23,465 nt of DNA from CAZJBP01 sp964544115. Lineage in GTDB: Bacteria; Verrucomicrobiota; Kiritimatiellia; UBA8416; JADHWI01. The notes beneath the pieces were generated by a model that saw only the letters and a list, made by a program, of their open reading frames with translations, was not told the origin of the DNA and searched no databases. This document shows positions 8,303 to 15,073 of the stretch, in pieces. The position numbers and the translations under genes are program-made. Within the stretch, counting starts at the first letter, position 1, and each line of letters opens with the position of its first letter. The stretch is taken from NCBI GenBank assembly GCA_964544115.1, contig CAZJBP010000040.1:1-23465 (forward strand), written 5' to 3'.

Positions 8303-9255
8303 TCGTGACTCGCGCGTGCGTCAAGGGGCTTGATTCGATTGATTTCATGCAACAGAGCCCCGATGTGTTCTCCAACGAGTAGCGGGTCATCGGTTGCTGT
8401 CAAACGACGCATCGTTTCCTTGGTGATTTGCAGCGTGCCTCTGGCGGCAGTGCGTCCATGAATCACGGTCTCTACCCCCCTGTCACGGACGCCGACCAGA
8501 ATCACATCACCGTCCTTGTACCCGTCCTCTGCCAGGGAGATTGTTCTGTGCGCCCTCGACCCTTGCTCCACATTGATACCATTCGCGTCTTGGCGGTTCT
8601 GCATTTCTTGCGTGTACTCACGAATCCGGCTTTCGCTGAGTTCCTCATAGATGGCGCGCGTATACTCGGTAAGGTCTGGATTGGGAATGCGCACTTTTAC
8701 CTTGAGTCGCGTAAGCTTTCTGAAAGACGTGAGCAGGGTCAGCAAGGTGCCGGGCTCGGGAACGGGCTCCAGCGAGAAGTGAGATTGATAACCGACCCGC
8801 CGCGCGGATTCCTCTGAGATACGGCGAAACGCCGCACGCCAGGCCGACCCCGAAAGCAATGTCCCATTGTGTTCCACCGCGACAAGGTGCCGGTGCATCC
8901 AGAAGTACAGACTCACTGAAGCTGCCAACGGTGGATTCAGTTCTGATCGTGCGGCCGAAACGCCGTCATCTGTCAACGTATCCCCAGCCTGCTCCTCCAA
9001 CGCGCGAGCGAACAGGACGCGATGAACCGAATGTTCCGGCGAGTTGTCGCGCGTGACAAAGGTCTCGAACTGCCTAACACCCCACTTGCTGCGCGTTCGG
9101 CGCGCCGCAATTTCAATGTCGCGGTCCGGGTTTCCCATGGCGCGAAGCGTGGCGGAAATCTGCTGGTCGTTGGAAATGAATGAACCATCGGCCTCTGTTT
9201 CATTGTCCACAACGTTCAGCCTATACAGATCGAACTGAAATTTCTTCGGGTTCAT
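8299..9255 (-). CDS. Soluble protein of unknown function, weakly DUF4747-like
   Basis: 318 residues, no signal peptide or membrane segment. It starts at ATG 9255 with AGGAAGGA about six bases upstream, 37 bp after the stop of the restriction-methylation gene. The N-terminal half contains FQFDLYRLNVV and a strand-rich segment SLYFWMHRHLVAVEHNG followed by SAWRAAFRRI. The middle has a RLKVKVRIPNPDL segment followed by a long helix (EELSESRIREYTQEMQNR). The C-terminal part is a strand-rich module (GDVILVGVRDRGVETVIHG). This order, especially the strand followed by NPD, reminds me of DUF4747 proteins, but that is recollection without a search. It looks cytoplasmic and is coupled to the four-helix membrane protein by an ATGA overlap. 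Base composition is less GC-rich than the transporter genes in this window. Confidence 0.7.
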   Translation of the reverse strand: MNPKKFQFDLYRLNVVDNETEADGSFISNDQQISATLRAMGNPDRDIEIAARRTRSKWGVRQFETFVTRDNSPEHSVHRVLFARALEEQAGDTLTDDGVSAARSELNPPLAASVSLYFWMHRHLVAVEHNGTLLSGSAWRAAFRRISEESARRVGYQSHFSLEPVPEPGTLLTLLTSFRKLTRLKVKVRIPNPDLTEYTRAIYEELSESRIREYTQEMQNRQDANGINVEQGSRAHRTISLAEDGYKDGDVILVGVRDRGVETVIHGRTAARGTLQITKETMRRLTATDDPLLVGEHIGALLHEINRIKPLDARASHE

Positions 9256-9292
9256 GCGCTTTCCTTCCTAAATTGAAGCTTGCATCGAGGAT

Positions 9293-11575
9293 TCACTGTC
9301 GAGTTTCCAGCCCGGCTGCCAGTCGAGAGTTCAGGTTCAGCAGTCGTTCCAAAATGTCAGCATCCGCGAGGTCTATGGGCCAGCCGTAGGCGGCGCAGAC
9401 GGCGGCGTCAAGGGCGCGGTGGGCCAGGTCAAGCCATGTCGGGCGGTCGTTGTAGAGGCGGGTCAACGTGCGGGGTTTCTTGTCGCCGGGGTCTGTCCCG
9501 GCAAGCCAGGCGTCACGCTTGGCGACGAGTTCCCGCGCGGCGTCGGCGATAGCCGCGCAACGCGGATCGGTTGTCGGCTCCTGTCCCGGCGGCCAGGGCA
9601 TCGGGAAGGTCTCAAAACTGGTGGTTGGCGTGTAGCGAGGACGGTCCTCGAGGGCCGTGCCGAGCGCCAGTGCCCATACTTCATGGATGTGTGAGTGCAA
9701 AACGCCGAAGAAGTAGTCGTCTTCACGGGCAAACACGATGGTGCTGTCGTTTGCCAGCACCTCACCCGATAGCCACACAAAGAGGCGGTGTTTTGAGTGT
9801 CGGGGTGTCGCAACATAGCGTCCCATCCCTGCCAGGGCATGTCTCATGCCGGGACGCGCTTCCGCGAACTGCCACCACTTGGCCGCGTAACTGGCCCGTC
9901 GGTTTTTCGAACGAATCGGGTAAACGGTCTGCCGCACATATTCAAAGGGCGCGCTGAATTGCGCCGCTTCTTCCAGCGGCATGAGGCCGAAGTCGATGGT
10001 CCAGTTTGTGGTGATGTGCCCAGTGATGTCTGCAGCTCTCATGAGTGGACGAACCACATCCGAGTTGGGGCGTCCGTTGGGATTGCCCGTCGTCCCGATG
10101 AAACAGGTGGCGGTTGTTTCATCGATGTCAAAGGGCGCCTTGGGCGATGGTCCCTGGAACGAGATTTCGGCGTTCTCCTTCAGTGCCACTGCGGTTGTGA
10201 TGTCGGCGGCAACGGAGAGGTTGGGATTGATACTCGCGACCGTCCGCCCGTCGAGTGTGCGGGACTCCTCGCCGCCGCCATCAAAGGCGATCAGGCTTAC
10301 GTGGACGTTTGCACCATCCAGAACCCAATCCTTGTCCGAAATCGCCCAGAAGATGTCCCCGGTCTGCTTGATGCGCTTCAAGACTTCGCGGTTTGCCCCG
10401 CCGCGTATGCCTTGGGTGGCGAGCAGGCCGGCGCGTTTGCAGGTGCCTTTTTCGATGTGGGCACGGGCTTTCTCAAACCAGTAGCAGCAGAGGTCGGCGA
10501 ACGCCGGGATCCGGCCGGCGTACTGCCGGAATAGCGTGTCAACGTAGGCGTCGCCGAGTTCCTGCCGGATGCGGTTGCCGCCGAGGAATGGCGGGTTGCC
10601 GACAACGAAGTCTACCTTCGGCCAGTCCGGTTCCGCGGGGTTGGCTGGGTCGGAGAGGTCAAGAATCGCGTCCCGGCACTGGAAGTTGCCTTCCATCGGG
10701 CGGAGAATCGGTTCCTGCGGCGAGCCGAAACCGTTGAACCGAATCCATTGAAGCCAGCCGATCCAGACCGTCATTTGCGCCAGGTCGTAGGCGTAGGGGT
10801 TGACTTCGATGCCATAGAGTTGCCACGGGCCGACCAGCGGCAGGAACGAGCCGAGTCCCTTCTCCATCGAGTAGAGAATGACGGCCTTCTCCAAGTCCTT
10901 CAACTCCTGCAAGGTCACATAGAGGAAGTTCCCGGAGCCGCACGCAGGATCGAGAACCTTGACCGTCTGAAGACGGGCAAGGAATTGGTGCAGCATGCTT
11001 TCCGCCTCGCCGCGCGCCTTGCGCTGGGCCTGTGCGCTCAGTGGCTTCACGGGGGCTGCACCCGGCTTCTTCTTGCCGGTGGCAAGCAGGTTGTCAATGA
11101 TTTGCCGGGCCTCGGCCCATTCCCGGAGCAGGGGCTGCATGACAACCGCCTCGACCAGCGTTTCAATATCCTCCTTGCCGGTGAAGTGTGCGCCGAGTTG
11201 GGAGCGCTTCGCCGGGTCCAGGCCGCGCTCGAAGAGCGTGCCGAATATCGAAGGGTCAACGGCGCTCCAATCCAGCCGGGACGTGTCGGCTATGCGTTTC
11301 ACCTCCTCGGCAGTAAGGTCGGGGCACGCCGTGGAATCGAACAGGTTCCCGTTGAAATGCCGGATGCTCTCAAGGCCAAACTCGCCGCCCGTGGCCATTG
11401 CGTCAAACAACTGCCCGATGAACCGGCAGAACTTCTCAGGATCGCCGGCAGCTTTTTCCACGATGCGCGTGAAAATCTGGTCCGGCAGAAGGCCGATGTC
11501 CTCGGCGAACAAGCAGAACACAACCCGGTCAAGGAAGTGCGCGACGTGTGCGGAGTCCAGGCCGCGCTTACGCAT
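9293..11575 (-). CDS. Methyltransferase and specificity part of the frameshifted MmeI-like gene
   Basis: Open frame of 760 residues starting at ATG 11575, equivalent to residues 174-933 of the restored enzyme. It contains the whole helical connector, the adenine methyltransferase (DPACGSGNF at 209-217, NPPF at 327-330) and the target-recognition domain, but no nuclease. GGAG lies only three bases before the ATG, so initiation would be weak. If translated, it could still methylate DNA without cutting, as an orphan methylase. Confidence 0.6.
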   Translation of the reverse strand: MRKRGLDSAHVAHFLDRVVFCLFAEDIGLLPDQIFTRIVEKAAGDPEKFCRFIGQLFDAMATGGEFGLESIRHFNGNLFDSTACPDLTAEEVKRIADTSRLDWSAVDPSIFGTLFERGLDPAKRSQLGAHFTGKEDIETLVEAVVMQPLLREWAEARQIIDNLLATGKKKPGAAPVKPLSAQAQRKARGEAESMLHQFLARLQTVKVLDPACGSGNFLYVTLQELKDLEKAVILYSMEKGLGSFLPLVGPWQLYGIEVNPYAYDLAQMTVWIGWLQWIRFNGFGSPQEPILRPMEGNFQCRDAILDLSDPANPAEPDWPKVDFVVGNPPFLGGNRIRQELGDAYVDTLFRQYAGRIPAFADLCCYWFEKARAHIEKGTCKRAGLLATQGIRGGANREVLKRIKQTGDIFWAISDKDWVLDGANVHVSLIAFDGGGEESRTLDGRTVASINPNLSVAADITTAVALKENAEISFQGPSPKAPFDIDETTATCFIGTTGNPNGRPNSDVVRPLMRAADITGHITTNWTIDFGLMPLEEAAQFSAPFEYVRQTVYPIRSKNRRASYAAKWWQFAEARPGMRHALAGMGRYVATPRHSKHRLFVWLSGEVLANDSTIVFAREDDYFFGVLHSHIHEVWALALGTALEDRPRYTPTTSFETFPMPWPPGQEPTTDPRCAAIADAARELVAKRDAWLAGTDPGDKKPRTLTRLYNDRPTWLDLAHRALDAAVCAAYGWPIDLADADILERLLNLNSRLAAGLETRQ

Positions 11576-11645
11576 GGACTCCGCAATGCCGGCGAACTGC
11601 TCCGCCGCGTCCTGGGTAATCGCCGCGCTGGTCTTGCCGGGGCGG

Positions 11646-12093
11646 AGTTTTCCGGGTCAAAGAACATGGCCCGGAGAATCTCCAGGTTGCGCGGCTCGCC
11701 GAGTTGGTCCAGCGTGATTTCGTAGGTCGCGGAAGCCGTCTTCGTGAAGTTCGTATGGATGACGATCCGCTCAAAGTCGCAGACCACGAGCAGCGGCGGG
11801 CTTTCGAGGGCATCGCGGTACAGAAGCAACTGATCGTAGGCCGCTTCAAGGGCCTTGTGCTTGCCCTTGTATTCCCAGCCGAAGAAGTCCTTCTTCCATA
11901 CATCCGCGAAGCCGTCACCCCCGCCGTGCTTGGCCGCGCCCTTCTCAAAGCAGAACGTGGCGCCGGTGGGATCGACCTCGGCGGGCGTGGGGTGCCCAAC
12001 CAGCCGGCACAGGTCAATGAAATGCTCCTGCGCGGCGGACCGCTCCTTCAGGTCGGATCGCTTCCACTTGGCTATGAACTCGGCAACCGTCAC
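11646..12093 (-). CDS. Nuclease part of the frameshifted MmeI-like gene
   Basis: The N-terminal 149 codons of the same gene before the frame break, carrying the D-X9-EXK nuclease site. Past 11646 the original frame stays open to a stop at 11299 but reads out-of-frame, Arg/Ser/Pro-rich sequence (PARRLPRTRRSSSPA) that does not belong to the family. This half would have neither DNA specificity nor SAM binding. Confidence 0.5.
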
Positions 12094-12155
12094 GGCGTTT
12101 CGTCCTCAGAACAGATGCCGCAGAATATAGCGGAACGTCCACCGATTGCGAGACT

Positions 12156-12208
12156 GTTGAAGCGAAAGAACCCCTCGGCAGGCTCAGGGCAGGCAAGATT
12201 GCTTCAAC
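12156..12208. terminator. Stem-loop repeat between the MATE gene and the restriction gene
   Basis: Perfect 8-bp arms GTTGAAGC (12156-12163) and GCTTCAAC (12201-12208) flank an inner CCCCTCGGCAGGCTCAGGG core that can itself fold (CCCT/AGGG). On the minus strand it begins 15 bases after the MATE stop, so it may end that transcript. There is no clear T-run. The core closely resembles the short 'CCTGAGC-TGTCGAAGG' palindromic motif dispersed in many environmental genomes (from memory). Confidence 0.4.
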
Positions 12209-12222
12209 TCTCTTACACTCCC

Positions 12223-13671
12223 CTACTCCCCTGTCAGCAGCGCTTCGGCGCCGGCGTGGGGCGGCGGGAGGACCAGGGGCGTCACGGGCCGCTCGATCAT
12301 CTCGATCGCCTTCCAGCGGCCGCCGCGCCAGCGCCAGAGGAAGCCGAGGGAGAGGACGATGACGTAGACCATCAGCCAGAACCACGCCGCCAGGATCCCG
12401 CCGCCGGCCCACAGGATCACAAACTCCCCCGGCAGCCAGAACAGCCACGCCATCACGGCGAAGTAGATCATCACGAAGCGCGTGTCGCCAGCGCCCTTCA
12501 GCGCGCCCGACAGCACAAGGTTGATCGTGTCGAGCAGGCCCCACCCCGCCATCATCAGCAGCATCCACCGGCCCAGCGGCACCAGCGCCGCGGCGTCCAC
12601 CCCGCCCCGGCGGGCGCCGAAGAGGGCGAAGTAAGCCTCCGGCAGCAGAACAAAGCTCGCGCCGATAACCGCCATGTAAATCCAAGCCACCTTCAGCGAC
12701 GTCCAGCCGGCGCGCTCGGCCAGATCGCTGCGCCGACCGCCCTGGTACTGCCCGACCAGGATCGAGGCCGCGGTTCCCATGCCCAGCAGCGGCATGAACG
12801 CGAGGTTGTTGATGCTGAAGGCGATGTTGCTGGCCGCCAGGGCCGGGCCTCCGAGCCGCCCGGTCAGCAGGACAAACAGCGCAAAGGAGCCCACGTCGCT
12901 GAAGATCTGCAGCCCCGACGGCAGCCCGAACCGGACCAGCCGGCCCATGAGCCGCAGGTCCGGCCGCCAGTGCGTGCGCGTGCCGTGCGTGGCATGCAGG
13001 CCGCGGCCGAGATAGATCCAAAGCAGGAGGGCCGGCTGGACGGCCCCGGCGATGGCCGTGGCAATGGCCGCCCCGGCGATGCCCATCCGCGGCAGGCCCC
13101 ACGCCCCGAAGATCAGCGCATAGTCGAGCACGAGGTTGACGACGTTGGCGGCCACGGTGGCCCACATGTTCGTCATCGTGTCCCCGCGGCCGGTGAAGAA
13201 CCCCGAGACCGCCGCCCCCAGCGGAATGCTGAGGCTGCCGATCATCAGGATCGTGAAGTAGGTCAGCTCGGCCTCCAGCACCGCCGGCGGATGCCCGCTG
13301 AGGCGCAGGATCATCCGGCCGAAGGGAATCAGAGCCAGCATGGCCGGCCAGGAGAGCAGGGACACCCACAGCCCCTGGGCCGTGGCCCGGCTGCACCCGG
13401 CCGCATCCCCGGCGCCATGGTATTGCGAGACGAACGTCCCGGCATAGCCTGCGAGGGACATGAACAGGCAGATCAGCGTGAACGAGAGGATGCCGGCCGG
13501 GAGGGCCGCCTGGATGGCGATGTCATCGTACCACGCAAGGAACAGACGGTCGGTGAACTGCATCAGCGTGAACGACGCCATGCCCACAATCAACGGGAGC
13601 GCCACGCGCAGCGTCTCGCGGTAGCCGCCCGGCCTCAGCCCGCCCGGCCCTGTCTTCACTTCGTCGATCAT
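12223..13671 (-). CDS. MATE-family multidrug/cation efflux transporter
   Basis: 482 residues from ATG 13671; the open frame runs further upstream, but that part is the shadow of the Smr gene. About twelve hydrophobic helices fill residues 20-465. The two homologous halves each begin with a helix rich in small residues (TLRVALPLIVGMASFTLMQFTDR; RLVRFGLPSGLQIFSD). FTDRLFLAWY and VSQYHGAGD in the first half, and VGQYQGG in the second, are typical of the MATE/NorM family, which exports organic cations or metabolites in exchange for sodium or protons. The C-terminal 20 residues are a proline-rich cytoplasmic tail. The start overlaps the stop of the Smr-domain gene as ATGA. Substrate is not predictable. 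Confidence 0.92.
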   Translation of the reverse strand: MIDEVKTGPGGLRPGGYRETLRVALPLIVGMASFTLMQFTDRLFLAWYDDIAIQAALPAGILSFTLICLFMSLAGYAGTFVSQYHGAGDAAGCSRATAQGLWVSLLSWPAMLALIPFGRMILRLSGHPPAVLEAELTYFTILMIGSLSIPLGAAVSGFFTGRGDTMTNMWATVAANVVNLVLDYALIFGAWGLPRMGIAGAAIATAIAGAVQPALLLWIYLGRGLHATHGTRTHWRPDLRLMGRLVRFGLPSGLQIFSDVGSFALFVLLTGRLGGPALAASNIAFSINNLAFMPLLGMGTAASILVGQYQGGRRSDLAERAGWTSLKVAWIYMAVIGASFVLLPEAYFALFGARRGGVDAAALVPLGRWMLLMMAGWGLLDTINLVLSGALKGAGDTRFVMIYFAVMAWLFWLPGEFVILWAGGGILAAWFWLMVYVIVLSLGFLWRWRGGRWKAIEMIERPVTPLVLPPPHAGAEALLTGE

Positions 13672-13946
13672 AGGATCGTGAGCCTCACCACCGTTGCGCC
13701 CCACCCGCCGGCTTCTGCGGGCGCAAGGGCAAAGCCCGCCACTCCCGGGGTTCGCCGGAGGATGGCGTGCACGCTTTCGCGCAGCGCCCCGGTGCCCTTG
13801 CCGTGGATGATGCGCACGTCCAGAATGCCCCGCGCGCGGCATTCCTCAAGATACGTCGGCACCAGGTCGTGCACGTCGGCCGGGCGGAACAGGTGCAGGT
13901 CCAGCACGCCGTTAATCGGGAGTTGCACCGGTTCGTCTTCGTCCAT
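13668..13946 (-). CDS. Small stand-alone Smr-domain protein
   Basis: 92 residues, essentially a single Smr (MutS2 C-terminal) domain. It shows LDLH at 15-18, a helix (DVHDLVPTYLEECRARG) and the signature IIHGKGTGALR at 46-56, then the final strand with GGWGATVVRL. Smr domains act as structure-specific or nicking nucleases on DNA or RNA; single-domain copies are common and their targets are mostly unknown. Start ATG 13946 is chosen by homology length. Only a weak AAGG is nearby, and the frame is open much further upstream only as the antisense shadow of the radical SAM gene. It overlaps the MATE start by four bases and is divergent from the radical SAM gene across 84 bp. Confidence 0.82.
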   Translation of the reverse strand: MDEDEPVQLPINGVLDLHLFRPADVHDLVPTYLEECRARGILDVRIIHGKGTGALRESVHAILRRTPGVAGFALAPAEAGGWGATVVRLTIL

Positions 13947-14030
13947 AGCCTTGGGGAGGAGACTACCGCGGAGTCGCGGGACAGGCAAGCCGGGCGGCGG
14001 GCTCCCCCTCCGACCGCAAGGAACAGCGAC

Positions 14031-14921
14031 ATGAACGTTCTCGACCTCAGCAACCGTCCTCAGTACCGGCCGCCGGCCGAGGCCGACAGCCTGATCCTGC
14101 AGATCGACGTGGGGTGCCCCTACAACCGCTGCACCTTCTGCGGGATGTATCGCGGGGTGCGCTACCGCCGGCGCCCGATGGAGGAGGTCACGCGCCTGAT
14201 CGAGGCGGAGGCCCGGTACGCCGACGGGATGCGCCGCATCTTTCTGGCCGATGGTGACGTCATGCGCCGGCCCGCAGCTGAACTGCTGGCGATCCTCGCC
14301 GAACTGGGCCGCCAGTTTCCCGACCTGGCCCGCGTGAACACCTACGCGACCGGTTTCGCCATCGCCGCAAAGAGCGACGAAGACCTGCGCGCGATGCGGG
14401 CGCTGAAGCTGCACACGCTGTACCTGGGGCTCGAAAGCGGCGACGAGGCCATCCTGCGCGCCGTGCGCAAGGGCGAGGATGCCGCCACGATGATCGCGGC
14501 CGTACAGCGGGCTCAGGCCTGCGGCCTGCGAGCCTCGGTGATGGTGCTGCTGGGGCTGGGAGGCGCGGAGCGGACGCGGGAGCACGCCGAGGCGTCCGCG
14601 GACGCGCTCAACCGCATGCAGCCGCGCCTGCTGTCGGCGCTCCGCGTGGTGCCGGTGCCGGGCACGGAACTGCACGACGACGTCACGGCGGGCCGCTTTG
14701 CCCCGCTATCCGAGCGGCATGTGGTGGAGGAGCTTCGGGCAATCGTCAGCCGGCTGGAGCTGGCAAACACGGTCTTCCGCGCCAACCACGCCTCGAACGT
14801 TGTCCCGCTGGAAGCGCGGCTGCCGCGTGACAAGCCCGCCCTGCTGGCGCAACTGGACGCGGTGCTCGCGTCGGGCGAGTTGGACGAGGCCACACCCGGC
14901 CGCCTGCCGCTGTGGCTGTGA
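14031..14921 (+). CDS. Radical SAM protein
   Basis: 296 residues from ATG 14031, with AAGGAA seven bases upstream. The N-terminus SLILQIDVGCPYNRCTFCGMY holds the CxxxCxxC motif (Cys29, Cys33, Cys36) that binds the [4Fe-4S] cluster and S-adenosylmethionine. It continues as a partial TIM barrel with IFLADGDVMRR, NTYATGF, TLYLGLESGDEAILRAVRKG and VMVLLGLGG at the expected strand ends. This places it in the Elp3/MiaB/HemN-like set of radical SAM enzymes without cobalamin-binding or TRAM domains. The start 'NRPQYRPPAEADSLILQ' matches a family of uncharacterised radical SAM proteins found in anaerobes. Reaction and substrate are unknown. A stem-loop follows the stop. Confidence 0.9.
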   Translation: MNVLDLSNRPQYRPPAEADSLILQIDVGCPYNRCTFCGMYRGVRYRRRPMEEVTRLIEAEARYADGMRRIFLADGDVMRRPAAELLAILAELGRQFPDLARVNTYATGFAIAAKSDEDLRAMRALKLHTLYLGLESGDEAILRAVRKGEDAATMIAAVQRAQACGLRASVMVLLGLGGAERTREHAEASADALNRMQPRLLSALRVVPVPGTELHDDVTAGRFAPLSERHVVEELRAIVSRLELANTVFRANHASNVVPLEARLPRDKPALLAQLDAVLASGELDEATPGRLPLWL

Positions 14922-14927
14922 TGCCAG

Positions 14928-14975
14928 GTTCGTGCGCCGCCCGATCCATGCTTTCCACCCTACGGCGCACCGAAC
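14928..14975 (+). terminator. Stem-loop downstream of the radical SAM gene
   Basis: GTTCGTGCGCCG (14928-14939) pairs with CGGCGCACCGAAC (14963-14975): 12 base pairs with one bulged base and a 23-base loop, beginning seven bases after the radical SAM stop. No T-run follows, so it is either a non-canonical terminator or a 3'-end stabilising hairpin. It also lies between two convergent genes and could serve both. Confidence 0.45.
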
Positions 14976-15073
14976 GCGTCGCTAAGCAACGCCCTGTTCG
15001 TGTTGCCTCCTCCCAGTTCTGCATTCCGGACATTCGGGCAATCTCACACCTGGAGGTCGAAACGAACGACCGA

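Larger units (their letters stand above)
9293..12093 (-). pseudogene. MmeI-like type IIL restriction-modification enzyme, interrupted by a one-base frameshift
   Basis: One gene read in two frames. From GTG 12093 (GAGGA upstream) the first 148 residues give an MmeI-type N-terminus: EFIAKWKRSDLKERSAAQEHFIDLC, split by family helices, and a nuclease site Asp64-X9-Glu74-X-Lys76 (FADVWKKDFFGWEYKGK). The frame then breaks at the T4 tract 11648-11651 (A4 in the mRNA). Adding one A restores FFDPEKLRPGKTSAA and continues to the stop at 9293 for 933 residues, the usual family size. The second part has a GAHFTGKEDI segment, SAM motif I DPACGSGNF (restored 382-390) and catalytic motif IV NPPFLGG (500-506). 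It ends with a target-recognition and C-terminal region. Such enzymes cut DNA at a distance from an asymmetric site and methylate adenine on one strand. The shift is either a true lesion or an assembly error. Two genes follow within 37 bp on the same strand. Confidence 0.88.

Noticed and set aside
7781..9255. Kiwa defence system (KwaA/KwaB)
   Set aside because: Only the general layout agrees; gene order is reversed and I could not recognise the KwaB domain in the soluble protein.
11646..11652. Programmed frameshift or phase-variable tract in the restriction gene
   Set aside because: A run of four A is too short for typical slippage-driven phase variation and no stimulatory structure is evident; an indel or assembly error is simpler.
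11704..14034. 776-residue plus-strand open frame
   Set aside because: Antisense to the MATE, Smr and restriction genes, low-complexity Pro/Gln/His/Arg composition, no domain.
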